A stretch of 64,000 bases of DNA from Sphingomonas abietis (GCF_027625475.1 NZ_CP115174.1:4306501-4370500); one strand, 5' to 3'; positions 38,084-46,472 are shown, numbered from the stretch's first letter. Numbers and translations are program-made. Notes: a model not told the origin generated them from the letters alone.

Positions 38084-39305
38084 GGGGGTCCCGGCAAAAT
38101 CAGACGATCTGGGCAGGATCGCGCTCGCGCTCTCGGGCGGTGGCTCGCGGGCGATGGCCTTCCACCTCGGGTGTCTCCGAGCCCTTCACAGAATTGGCCT
38201 GCTCGACCAGATCTCGACGATCTCGGCGGTGTCCGGGGGAAGCGTGATCGCGAGCCTGTACTGCAGCCATCCCGGTGATTTCGATGCGTTCGAGCGGCGC
38301 GCCCGGGAGCTGCTGCGAACCGGTTTCCTGAAGCCGTCGATCGTCACGGCTCTTACCACCCTTGAGGGCATCAAGGCGATCGCGGTCTTCGTCCTTCTGC
38401 TTCTGGAACGCACCCTCGCCCTGCTTGTGAGACTCCTGCTTTTTCCACTGAGGGCGCGTGTCCGCGGATGGAATTGGTTGCGTATCTCGCCTCTCATACG
38501 GAGCGCGAGCCGAACAACCATCCTGCGGCGCACCTTCAGTCGGCTACTGGGTCAACTCAAGCTCACCGAACTTCGCAAGGACCGGCCCCGGCTTGTCATT
38601 GTCGCCTGCGAGTTGAGGGCCAAGGCCGCCATCTACTTCACCGCCGAACGGATCCACTGCTGGCGCTACGGTTCGGCTTCGTCCGAAGGCGTCGAGCTGG
38701 CCGATGCGGTATCCGCCTCGGCAGCCTATCCGCTCGCCCTGCCTGCAATCGACCGTCGGATGACGTTCGAGAAAAAAGGCCAAAGGAAGGAGCAGCGCGT
38801 CACGCTGACTGACGGCGGCGTATACGACAACCTGGGTCTTTCCGTGCTCTGGCCCGACAGAGACCCCGGGATTAGCCTCGACGTGGGCGTTCACGACCGG
38901 ATCATCGCCTGCCGTGCCGGCGATGCGCTTGATGTCAGTGATCCGGCGTCATGGATGATTCCCCGGCTGAAGGCCGCCTTCGAGTGCATATTCGCCCGGG
39001 CTCAGAACCAATCGATGAAGCGGCTGTTCGATCTGTCGGAGGGCGAACGGATCAAGGGATTCCTCCTGCCTTATTTGGGGCAGCTGGATGAAAGGTTGCT
39101 CGTGCCCCCCGTCGACCTGGTTTCCCGAGACAGCGTGGTCGGGTATCCCACCAACTTCTCCGCTATGCAGGTCGAATGGATCGATCGCCTTTCGCTTCGA
39201 GGCGAGCAACTCGTCGTCGCGCTTCTGGCGGAACAGTGGCCAGAGATCTCTCTCGACGTAAGTCGGAAGCCACCCACCGCCCCATCTTCCGAGGGACAGG
39301 CGTGA
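38073..39305 (+). CDS. Patatin-like phospholipase with an internal membrane segment
   Basis: The 410-residue protein has the patatin catalytic set: oxyanion loop ALSGGGSRAMAF (21-27), nucleophile Ser54 in SAVSGGSVIAS, and catalytic Asp247 in LTDGGVYDNLGL. Between residues about 101 and 125 lies a strongly hydrophobic stretch (IAVFVLLLLERTLALLVRLL), suggesting membrane attachment. In CBASS, patatin-like CapV is the effector that degrades the cell's own membrane; the same role is plausible here. Its ATG lies 11 bases inside the end of the E2-E1-JAB gene, with GGAGGGAG in front. The stop shares one base with the following MBL gene (TGATG). Confidence 0.86.
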   Translation: MPIEGVPAKSDDLGRIALALSGGGSRAMAFHLGCLRALHRIGLLDQISTISAVSGGSVIASLYCSHPGDFDAFERRARELLRTGFLKPSIVTALTTLEGIKAIAVFVLLLLERTLALLVRLLLFPLRARVRGWNWLRISPLIRSASRTTILRRTFSRLLGQLKLTELRKDRPRLVIVACELRAKAAIYFTAERIHCWRYGSASSEGVELADAVSASAAYPLALPAIDRRMTFEKKGQRKEQRVTLTDGGVYDNLGLSVLWPDRDPGISLDVGVHDRIIACRAGDALDVSDPASWMIPRLKAAFECIFARAQNQSMKRLFDLSEGERIKGFLLPYLGQLDERLLVPPVDLVSRDSVVGYPTNFSAMQVEWIDRLSLRGEQLVVALLAEQWPEISLDVSRKPPTAPSSEGQA

Positions 39306-40192
39306 TGCATATCGAAATCCACGATGTCGACCATGGCGGCTGCGCGGTTATCACTGGTCCCGCGGGACATCGTCTGATGCTCGACTGCGGACTGTGCAGC
39401 GACCGCCCCTGGTATCCGTCCGTCACGTATAACGGTCAGCGCATCGACACGCTCATGCTCATGAACCTGGACGAGGATCATTGTGAGGATCTGCCATACC
39501 TTTGGCGGGATTGCGTTGTCGGAGCGGTCGTCGGCAACCCTACTGTCGATGCGCACGCCCTGCGCGCGATGAAAGCCGAGTGTGGTATGAGGAGTGGCGT
39601 CACCGCAGCCGCTAATATCCTCGAACGGTTCGGCCCTGGTTTCTTGGGCGACTGGTCCCATGATCTTGGCGGCGTCGCTTGGCATGTGTTCTGGAACAGA
39701 TATGGCGCCGACTTCACCGACACAAACAATCTAAGTCTCGCGGCCTTCATACGTTTTGGCGGGTTCACGATCCTTTTTGGTGGTGATGTCGAGCGCGCCG
39801 GCTGGCGTCAGCTCCTCAAAAACCATGATTTTCGCGCGAAGCTGTCGACCGTCAACGTTTACGTCGCGTCACACCATGGGCGGGAAAATGGCTGCTGCAG
39901 CGAGGTATTCGACATCTGCCGCCCCGAACTCGTCATCTTTTCGGACGGCCGTAAGCAATACAGCACTCAAGAAACTCGCGACTGGTATGCCAGCCGAGCG
40001 ACCGGCATTCCCGACTACACAAAGCCCGCTGGACTGTTTGGTATTGAGCCTGTCCGCAAAGTCATGACTACACGTCGGGATGGGACCATCGCGATCGATG
40101 TCGCCACTGATGGCAGATATTCAGTTCGGGGGGATCGAATGGAAGAGTTCTCGTCACTGTATGGGTTGCTTGCTGGATTGCCCACCCGATAG
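39305..40192 (+). CDS. MBL-fold hydrolase B, last gene of the defence-like operon
   Basis: The 295-residue protein is MBL-like: HDVDHGGCAVIT and RLMLDCGL at the start, LMNLDEDHCEDL as the metal motif, ILFGGDVERAGW and VASHHGRENG. The first metal His of the usual HxDxDH is Asn54 here, while Asp56, Asp58 and His59 remain. Activity may therefore be altered or depend on one metal. It is cytosolic. The ATG overlaps the patatin stop by one base, placing it in the same operon. It is only about 300 residues and not a copy of MBL protein A. Confidence 0.8.
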   Translation: MHIEIHDVDHGGCAVITGPAGHRLMLDCGLCSDRPWYPSVTYNGQRIDTLMLMNLDEDHCEDLPYLWRDCVVGAVVGNPTVDAHALRAMKAECGMRSGVTAAANILERFGPGFLGDWSHDLGGVAWHVFWNRYGADFTDTNNLSLAAFIRFGGFTILFGGDVERAGWRQLLKNHDFRAKLSTVNVYVASHHGRENGCCSEVFDICRPELVIFSDGRKQYSTQETRDWYASRATGIPDYTKPAGLFGIEPVRKVMTTRRDGTIAIDVATDGRYSVRGDRMEEFSSLYGLLAGLPTR

Positions 40193-40641
40193 CTGGACTC
40201 CCACCCCAGCGTCCGTCATCGGCCGAAACGCTAAGCTCAAGTTCTCCGGCCGACAAACGGCCGCCTGGCTCATTTCGCTTGAAAAAATGCAAGGCATTTT
40301 ACCTCGGCGTCGATGGCCGAAGCGTCTGCTTTCAAGACGAGCGCTGACCGAAATGAACGGCCGATATTGGGCGCGGAGCTGCCGACTACCTGTCCCTGAA
40401 TGAAAGTCGGCTCACCTCGGCTCGTCACTTGAGGTTGGACGGACCAGTTTCCACATTCTAAACCGCAGGCTCGTCGCCAAAGTCTCTGCTTTTTTTTACA
40501 GGTTAGGCTAGAATAAGCGGGAGCGCCAGCGGCACTCTGGTGCTCCTGAGGCAGGCTGCCTCTGCCGCCTTGGCCATGTTTTCAGAGATCGCCGCCAAGG
40601 CGATTGCTTCGCGTCTGGCCGATAGCAAAACACCAAAATGA
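40193..40641. other. Intergenic region between the operon and the recombinase trio
   Basis: About 450 bases separate the convergent operon and recombinase genes. I see no credible gene. A stretch at 40345-40400 resembles decayed repetitive sequence, and there is a T-run (GCTTTTTTTTACAG) near 40490. No strong terminator hairpin was found. Confidence 0.45.
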
Positions 40642-41691
40642 TTAGCGGAGTTTCACGACCGCCTGTAGGCCGTCGGATGGTTTGCGAGCAGCTTCAAGCA
40701 TACTCATCACGCTTGACGCACGAGAAGCGAACTTTCCGGGTTTGATACCTAGCCCCCCGTGGGATGTGAGAATCTCCAACTTCTCCTCGGGATCTGCATG
40801 GAGATAGATCTCTGTCGACTGGATAGACGCGTGGCCCAACCATAGAGCGACTTTCCTGATGTCACGCGTCGCTTTGAGCATGTGCATGGCACAACTGTGC
40901 CGCAGCACATGCGGCGTCACCCTTTTTTGAGCGAGGCTTGGCACCGTCCCCGCTGCTAGCTCGACATATCTCGCCAGACGGGCGGCGAAACCGTCGCGGC
41001 TTAAGGGAAAGCCATGCCGATTGAGGAAAATGTGATCGTAAGGGACATCTGGCCTCGCTGATAACCAGGCCCGCAGCAATTGGACCGTGTCTGGCGCCAA
41101 CGGCAGGATCCTAGCACGCCGTCCCTTTCCGATCACATGCAGGGTTGGTTTAGACCCGAGGTCTAGATCACTGAGTGACAGCGCGAGAACCTCGGATACG
41201 CGCAGCGCGCATATATACGCTACACTGAGCATCGCCCGGTCCCGGATACCATCCCTCCGCTTCATACTTGGCAACTGAATTATAGCCCTAGCCTCGTCGA
41301 TGGACAGCCAATCGATCACCGGATTCGCCGCTTTTTTTGCGGCCAGCGCTCGTACGCTCGCGGCCAGCTCCAATGCCGCAGGAATTCTCATCTGCACGTA
41401 TCGAAAAAAAGACCGTATAGCGGCCAGTCGTAGGTTCCGCGTTCGCCGAGAATTATTTCTCGCCTGTTCAAGGTCATCCAAAAACCGCATAACAATTTCA
41501 GAACTAATGTCTTCCAGCTGGAGTCGATCGATCGGCTTTCCTGTTTTCTGGTGGATGAAGCGGATTAGCAGGATGAACGTATGCGCGTAGCTTGATCGAG
41601 TCAGTTGGCTCAGGCCACGATCCCGAATGATATGCTCGTTCAGGAATCCGGAAAGGACTGGAGCGAGGGCATGCTGAGTCTCGTTAAGCAC
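40642..41691 (-). CDS. Tyrosine recombinase, third of a trio
   Basis: The 349-residue protein has an N-terminal SAM-like DNA-binding domain and a C-terminal catalytic domain. The Arg is in CALRVSEVLALS, the HxLRH motif in TPHVLRHSCAMHML, and the nucleophile Tyr in GHASIQSTEIYLHAD. The start ATG overlaps the upstream recombinase gene by eight bases. Three recombinases in tandem with overlaps are characteristic of RIT-type elements and of GInt islands. The AT-richer base composition differs from the chromosome. Confidence 0.87.
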   Translation of the reverse strand: MLNETQHALAPVLSGFLNEHIIRDRGLSQLTRSSYAHTFILLIRFIHQKTGKPIDRLQLEDISSEIVMRFLDDLEQARNNSRRTRNLRLAAIRSFFRYVQMRIPAALELAASVRALAAKKAANPVIDWLSIDEARAIIQLPSMKRRDGIRDRAMLSVAYICALRVSEVLALSLSDLDLGSKPTLHVIGKGRRARILPLAPDTVQLLRAWLSARPDVPYDHIFLNRHGFPLSRDGFAARLARYVELAAGTVPSLAQKRVTPHVLRHSCAMHMLKATRDIRKVALWLGHASIQSTEIYLHADPEEKLEILTSHGGLGIKPGKFASRASSVMSMLEAARKPSDGLQAVVKLR

Positions 41692-42604
41692 TGAGCAGCT
41701 CCTCGATCGCGAGTGCCATCTCTTCTTTTGTTTCAGTTGAGATTTCCAAATACCAATAGGTACTAGTGATACTGACGTGACCCAAATAGGTGGAAAGCGC
41801 CAATATGTGGTTAGATATCACTTCCCGATCAGATCCACACGCGGCGAGAGATCGAGTTGCAAATGTATGCCTGAGATCGTGAATTCTTGGACGCCCTCCA
41901 CCCTTCCGATTAGGCAGATGAAGATCGTCCACACATTTTCGGAATTTGGTTTGAATGGAGGACAGCGATGGCATTCTGCCCGTATGTATTACAAATAGAT
42001 GCTCCCTGGGCAGATGAAGCGGCCGGTCATGCAGGTATTGCCTGAGCGCATTCCCAGTGCTTTCATGCAGGTAAATGATCCTATCCTTGCCGAATTTTCC
42101 TCGCCTTATCAGGATCTCCGTTCCGGAAAAGTCGCTAGTCGAGACGGTTCGAGCTTCGTTAAGGCGGAGACCCGTGACGGCGATAAGGCCAATCAGATGT
42201 TCGTATGTGGCAGCATCATACGCGTGATCTAGGGGATACGATCTCAAAGCCCCTAAGACCGCCTTTATCTCTCCATATGTGTAGATATATGGAATTGATC
42301 GCTTCGGCCTCTGGCAGGACCGGACGTATTCCTCATCGAGAACCTCATGATCATTGTCCTCGGCGTGCAAAAAAAGCCCCAGACGACGAAGCGATGAAGC
42401 GATTTCGTATTGAGTGGACCTCACAGACTTGCCATCGATCCAAGCAAGTACATCCACGTTTCGTAGATGCGAGGCCCCCCGGCAATTTGCAAATTTTGCG
42501 AAGGCCGTCAGGTCACGCCAAAGATCAGTATCTTTATACCCGAGAAGCCTCCGGTACTGCAGGTAGCGCTCGACAGCAGGGCTCATGACCGATCTCCCAT
42601 CCAC
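41684..42604 (-). CDS. Tyrosine recombinase, second of a trio
   Basis: This 306-residue recombinase has Arg in GLRLNEARTV, HDLRHTFATRSL, and Tyr in GHVSITSTYWYLEI. The N-terminal half is a core-binding domain. The gene overlaps the first trio member by 22 bases and the third by eight, so all three are translated as one unit. AT-rich codon use stands out against the neighbouring host genes. Confidence 0.87.
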   Translation of the reverse strand: MDGRSVMSPAVERYLQYRRLLGYKDTDLWRDLTAFAKFANCRGASHLRNVDVLAWIDGKSVRSTQYEIASSLRRLGLFLHAEDNDHEVLDEEYVRSCQRPKRSIPYIYTYGEIKAVLGALRSYPLDHAYDAATYEHLIGLIAVTGLRLNEARTVSTSDFSGTEILIRRGKFGKDRIIYLHESTGNALRQYLHDRPLHLPREHLFVIHTGRMPSLSSIQTKFRKCVDDLHLPNRKGGGRPRIHDLRHTFATRSLAACGSDREVISNHILALSTYLGHVSITSTYWYLEISTETKEEMALAIEELLSA

Positions 42605-44211
42605 GGTTCCGCCAAGCGCTTGAGCATTGGTTCGTTAACTTTGGCGTAGATCGTCGTTGTTGCGACCGAGCGATGGCGTAACACCGTGGCGACGTCCTCA
42701 AGCGACCGCCCATCTCTTAGCAGCTCGGTTGCCAGGGTATGGCGAAAGATATGTGAACCACCTCGATAGCCGCACTGAGATAACCTCATCCGGGCTATGC
42801 TGGCTATTTCAGCCGACTTGGCGAAGGGTGTATGCGGGCGAGATAATCGGACGAAAAGCGCGTCAGATGGTGTGCAGGGTCGCGCTTTTTCTATGTAGTC
42901 GAGCACCGCGTCTCCCGATCGCTGCGTGAGCGGGACGACGGCTCCACGGCCCCCCTTTCCCTCGATCCTAAGCTTGGCTTCGGCCCAGTCCAAATCTTGA
43001 AGCTTTAATCTCCAGACCTCCGCCGCCCTTAAGCCAAGCTCCGCCAGGAGCAGGAGCACGGCACGATCCCGAAGGCCTCTGCGTGTGGATACGTCGCAAC
43101 TGTCGATAACTCTTTGAACGGCATCGACGTCCAAACGACGAGGCACCCTGGAGAGGCGGTAGGTGGGGCGGGAAACCAAGGCCTGGGCTAGAGAATGGCT
43201 GCAATGGCCCTCAGATGCCCGGAAAAGCAGATAGCTTCTGGCAGAGCGAATGAGCCGGCTCTGCATTGATGTTCCGCGCTTCGCGAATTCGACCATGGCC
43301 ATATCGCGTATCGCGCCGGCCGTATAGGTGGACGCATCTTCGCCGAGCTTCGGCAACCAACTCATTATATCGAGCGTATAATGTTGGATCGTGTGGGGTC
43401 TCAGGCCCCTTTGCCTGGTAAGGTACTCGCGATACCGTAAAACAGATGGGAAGGGCTGACATCGTTTCCTTCTTTGGAAAAATATGCCGTCTCGGAAGAC
43501 GGGATTTTCGCCAGAAATAAATCTCAAAAAGCGATCGACGGCAATTTGGCGGCGTCCTTTAGCTTTACCGTCTAGCCGACCCGATTTAGTCTGAAGCCCG
43601 CAAGAGCATTCGTGCCTGATAAATGCTTCAGCGAACTCGCCAATGCGCGGCCGGGGAACTCCCTTCAACCTTGACCAAAGAAGAAAGTGAAGAGCGTTTT
43701 TTGCTTGTACGTCAGCTACGGTCGAATGCACGCCCTCCTTGATGAGATTGTGAAGAAAGCTAAAGCAGATTTTCGGATCCTCCGCATCCCAACCCGTGGC
43801 CGGCACCACGGACTGGTATTGTAAGAAGAGCCAGAATCTGAACAGAGCGGGAGTTTGACGATTAGAAAACGTCCGAGACGGCAAACATTCAGCCGTACAA
43901 GCATGACCCTTGAACGTCTCTAATATTTTCGGGCTCAGCCTATCAAGTTTGATATTTCTGGCGTGTAGATATCTCAAAAGATGTTTTATGGTAGCCCTAT
44001 AGCTCAGCAGGGAACCGGTGCTATTTGTTGTTTTAATAAATTCATCGATCAGAACTTGCTGTTCGAGTCCGCGTTGAGCCCCTTCTTTTGGGATATATCC
44101 CATCACTATGCGATACACTTCACCAAAGCAGGGAAACCTCTTGAGCTCAGGCATATCGCGCTCGTTAAGGCTCACGTCGGTCACTGCGAGTTCGGATTCT
44201 AATTTAAGCAT
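42583..44211 (-). CDS. Tyrosine recombinase, first and largest of a trio
   Basis: The 542-residue protein carries a ~200-residue N-terminal extension before the usual core-binding and catalytic domains. Catalytic residues are in ELGLRAAEVWRL, GGSHIFRHTLATELL and RHRSVATTTIYAKV (nucleophile Tyr). It is longer than typical phage integrases. The ATG at 44211 (MLKLESELAVTD) is chosen; the open frame upstream has a Cys/Arg-rich composition unlike coding sequence. It would head the recombinase operon. Confidence 0.85.
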   Translation of the reverse strand: MLKLESELAVTDVSLNERDMPELKRFPCFGEVYRIVMGYIPKEGAQRGLEQQVLIDEFIKTTNSTGSLLSYRATIKHLLRYLHARNIKLDRLSPKILETFKGHACTAECLPSRTFSNRQTPALFRFWLFLQYQSVVPATGWDAEDPKICFSFLHNLIKEGVHSTVADVQAKNALHFLLWSRLKGVPRPRIGEFAEAFIRHECSCGLQTKSGRLDGKAKGRRQIAVDRFLRFISGENPVFRDGIFFQRRKRCQPFPSVLRYREYLTRQRGLRPHTIQHYTLDIMSWLPKLGEDASTYTAGAIRDMAMVEFAKRGTSMQSRLIRSARSYLLFRASEGHCSHSLAQALVSRPTYRLSRVPRRLDVDAVQRVIDSCDVSTRRGLRDRAVLLLLAELGLRAAEVWRLKLQDLDWAEAKLRIEGKGGRGAVVPLTQRSGDAVLDYIEKARPCTPSDALFVRLSRPHTPFAKSAEIASIARMRLSQCGYRGGSHIFRHTLATELLRDGRSLEDVATVLRHRSVATTTIYAKVNEPMLKRLAEPWMGDRS

Positions 44212-44417
44212 ATGTTTCGGCTCCCGCCGTCGAGTGGGGGCACGAAAGACGGGCGTGCAACGACGACACCGGAAGCGTTCCGCTTGACATGGCGCCGGCA
44301 CACGAGGAGGATGGCATCGGTGATACGCCAATCTCGAAGAGGCTCAGCTCTGCAAAGCTGGGCCTTTTCTCTTTCGTGCAATGAAGAATGGCCCTTCCTG
44401 TAAAGGCCTGCGAGACG

Positions 44418-44654
44418 TCAACTCATCGTAGTCTCCTCCGCAACCTGCCTGTAGCGCTCAGGCCAAAGATCCTCGGCTTTGCAGCCAAGTTCCGAGGCGA
44501 TCTTGGCCTCGATCCGGCGAGATCGTCGGAAACCACGACTCACGGTAGAAACCGTTGCGGGCGCCACTTTTAGGTCGCGAGCCACAGCACTGAGACTGCT
44601 TCCCCTCAACTGAAGGGCTGCCTTGATGCGATTATGGCGCTTCTCATCGATCAT
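44418..44654 (-). CDS. Ner/Nlp-like helix-turn-helix DNA-binding protein
   Basis: The 78-residue protein (MIDEKRHNRIKAALQLRG) contains the Ner/Nlp winged HTH: SLSAVARDLKVAPATVSTVSRG then RIEAKIASELGCKAEDLWPERY. Mu Ner is a repressor of early transposition genes. Here it lies upstream of, and in line with, the recombinase trio and diverges from an XRE gene. Start is ATG at 44654; an upstream GTG at 44666 would add four residues. A 15-base near-palindrome (44655-44669) directly abuts the ATG. Confidence 0.75.
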   Translation of the reverse strand: MIDEKRHNRIKAALQLRGSSLSAVARDLKVAPATVSTVSRGFRRSRRIEAKIASELGCKAEDLWPERYRQVAEETTMS

Positions 44655-44669
44655 ATTGCGGTCCACAAT
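44655..44669. promoter_or_regulatory. Operator-like near-palindrome between the Ner-like and XRE genes
   Basis: ATTGCGGTCCACAAT matches its reverse complement at 12 of 15 positions. It lies in the short gap between two divergent DNA-binding protein genes. An operator for one of them is plausible but unproven. Confidence 0.35.
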
Positions 44670-44713
44670 TTGAGACTAAGATCGTTTGCGCGACGAGTCG
44701 TATGAGGTGTTAA

Positions 44714-45193
44714 ATGGCGTTTATCGATCCCGCAACAGGAAAGCCCGCGAAAGCTCCAGACGCGGCGGGTATGGCGAGCCGTTTGCGATCGGCCAGGGAG
44801 TACGCTGGCCTTACTCAGCAGCAGTTTGCGACCCGCATCGGCTACTCACGTCGTCAGATCCTCGCCTGGGAAAACGGAACCAACGCTCCCCCGGTTTGGC
44901 TATTGGCTGCTGTAAGGGAGGTGTTCGACGTCGATCCAGAATGGATCCTGTGTGGCCCCGGATCCGTGCCACTGCGAAAAATACCGCTGGAGAGCCCCGA
45001 TAGGCGCCAGCGGATTCATGATGACATTCGCAAACTTGCAAACAACTTCGGTCTTAAGCTGCCCGAGGCAGCGCTCCAATACTTCGCGGATCTTGTAGCG
45101 AAGGAACCCGAAGAGGCTGAGATTGCCGCCAAACTGCGGGTAGAAGAAGCATTCCGAATTTTGTCGCATGGAGGAACTTCTGATGGACGATAG
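44714..45193 (+). CDS. XRE-family helix-turn-helix regulator
   Basis: The 159-residue protein has an XRE HTH at about residues 22-75 (LRSAREYAGLTQQQFATRIG, then SRRQILAWENGTNAPPVWLL). An uncharacterised helical C-terminal part follows. It diverges from the Ner-like gene with about 60 bases between starts, resembling a phage-type bistable control region. A GAGGTG site precedes the ATG. The next gene starts inside its last codons. Confidence 0.78.
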   Translation: MAFIDPATGKPAKAPDAAGMASRLRSAREYAGLTQQQFATRIGYSRRQILAWENGTNAPPVWLLAAVREVFDVDPEWILCGPGSVPLRKIPLESPDRRQRIHDDIRKLANNFGLKLPEAALQYFADLVAKEPEEAEIAAKLRVEEAFRILSHGGTSDGR

Positions 45194-45428
45194 GAGGAGA
45201 GAAAAACCTTCGGCAGAATTTGAATCGGGATTGGCTTTAGGCATTGAGTTGCTGAAGCAGGGGGTCGTCAGGCGCCCCAATTGGCGCATCATCTATACTT
45301 TGATCGGCAGCGCGTATGCCTTGCTGCTCCTTTCGGTATTGGCACCAATCCTACAAGCGTGCGTCATGTTTCCGACAGTTGCGGCAGCGGCCTTGTTTTA
45401 TGTCGAGGCTCTTAAGCCAAGATCGTAG
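45183..45428 (+). CDS. Small membrane protein (81 aa)
   Basis: MDDRRREKPSAEFESGLALG is followed by a helical segment and two hydrophobic stretches (IIYTLIGSAYALLLLSVLAPIL and VMFPTVAAAALFYVEAL). GGAGG eight bases before this ATG decides the start over one five codons earlier. It overlaps the end of the XRE gene and is probably co-expressed with it. Function not recognised. Confidence 0.55.
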   Translation: MDDRRREKPSAEFESGLALGIELLKQGVVRRPNWRIIYTLIGSAYALLLLSVLAPILQACVMFPTVAAAALFYVEALKPRS

Positions 45429-45497
45429 TTCTCCCGCTGCAGTGACGAAACTCCGCGTTTTTGGTGTATCATTACGCAGTAACGGCTTTGACAAGCG

Positions 45498-45743
45498 TTA
45501 GTCAAAATTAAGTGGGTCAGCCGGCTTACGCTGACGGCTGCTTTCAATCTCCATGATCTCCGTTTCCGTGAGACCAATCTCGCGACCGAGCCTCCAAAGA
45601 GCGTCGCCTAAACACCCAGCCTGGACCGCCGCAGCCAGAATGATCCGCACTTCGGCTTGGACGCTCCTACCGTGGGCTGTCGCAAGGTCCTTCAAGCTAC
45701 GCAGAAGATCGTCGGGCACGTCTCGGATCGTCATTGTCGGCAT
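45498..45743 (-). CDS. FitA-like ribbon-helix-helix antitoxin, apparently orphan
   Basis: The 81-residue protein starts MPTMTIRDVPDDLLRSLKDL and continues AHGRSVQAEVRIILAAAV, the RHH pattern of FitA/VapB-type antitoxins. A C-terminal tail of toxin-binding type follows. The normal PIN-domain toxin gene downstream on the same strand is absent: the next 70 bases hold no frame, and then comes an opposing gene. It may be a remnant or act in trans. Confidence 0.72.
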   Translation of the reverse strand: MPTMTIRDVPDDLLRSLKDLATAHGRSVQAEVRIILAAAVQAGCLGDALWRLGREIGLTETEIMEIESSRQRKPADPLNFD

Positions 45744-46090
45744 GGCGTCGCGATCTCCCGTGAGCGGTTTCGGCGCCGCAGCAGCACGCCGTGCACTGTA
45801 TCTTCCGTCGGTTTGGGAGGCAAAGGAAACGACATCGCTGCACTTCACCCGGTAAGATCGGGTGATTGGGATTGCCCATCCGTCCGTCATCTGCGATTCA
45901 TCGCGGTGAGGACGGTGAAAGCTCGTCCTTGGGGCGTCGTATCCCCTCTGATGTGTGCACCGGTCGAGAGCTTCTCGGCCGGGTGGCTGTCGCGCATGTC
46001 CAAGGCTCTGCCCAAAGGCGGCGGCGCCTTGTGGCACACGCAGGGTTACGAACGCCCGGCTCTTACGGCCGGGCTCTGCCTCTTCTTTAG
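45744..46090. other. Intergenic region with a hairpin
   Basis: No credible gene is seen in this stretch. It contains a GC-rich hairpin at 46054-46074 close to the next gene, listed separately. Confidence 0.4.
46054..46074 (+). terminator. Hairpin followed by a pyrimidine-rich tail
   Basis: A seven-base stem GCCCGGC/GCCGGGC closes a seven-base loop and is followed by TCTGCCTCTTCTTT. It could end a plus-strand transcript, but no gene directly precedes it on that strand, so its role is doubtful. Confidence 0.35.
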
Positions 46091-46360
46091 ATGGGAGGCC
46101 GTGTGCACGAAGATTACGATACGAGCCCCGAAGCCTATCGGGCGATCTGTGATCGCGTTGGCCCTATGATGAATGTCGTCGCAGTGCAGATGCAAAGCCA
46201 TCCGTGGATCGTCGGCATGTGCATGATTTCAGTCATGAAGGAGCGTTACGGACGGGAGGGCTTGGATGACGTGATCAAGATGGCCACTCGTATGCGACGG
46301 TCGCTTTTGGACGACGAGAAACTCCATAAAAAAGGGCGTGGGAAACCGTTTGGGGGTTAG
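46091..46360 (+). CDS. Hypothetical protein (89 aa)
   Basis: The 89-residue product has a helical, Met-rich middle (VGPMMNVVAVQMQSHPWIVG) and a basic end (KLHKKGRGKPFGG). The repeated Met and Lys/Arg content suggests a small DNA- or protein-binding domain, but no family is recognised. A tiny membrane-type frame follows four bases after its stop. Confidence 0.45.
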   Translation: MGGRVHEDYDTSPEAYRAICDRVGPMMNVVAVQMQSHPWIVGMCMISVMKERYGREGLDDVIKMATRMRRSLLDDEKLHKKGRGKPFGG

Positions 46361-46364
46361 GCTG

Positions 46365-46472
46365 ATGGAAATTGACGATGCCACCGCGGGTCTACAAAAA
46401 CAGGTGCGAATCCAGACATGCTTGATCGTCGCGATCGGGATTCTGGGCACCTGCGTTCAACTCTCTCACTAG
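46365..46472 (+). CDS. Putative 35-residue membrane peptide
   Basis: The frame reads MEIDDATAGLQKQVRIQ followed by a short hydrophobic helix (TCLIVAIGILGTCVQL). It starts four bases after the preceding gene's stop, with GGGGTTAGG just ahead. It resembles holin-like or toxin-like small peptides only in general properties. Confidence 0.35.
   Translation: MEIDDATAGLQKQVRIQTCLIVAIGILGTCVQLSH

Noticed and set aside
34746..40192. Calling the operon a standard type II CBASS
   Set aside because: No CD-NTase (GS...DxD nucleotidyltransferase) is found in any frame nearby, and MBL proteins are not standard CBASS parts.
44418..45428. XRE gene and small membrane protein as a toxin-antitoxin pair
   Set aside because: The overlap fits, but the small protein has no toxin-family feature, so only coupling can be claimed.
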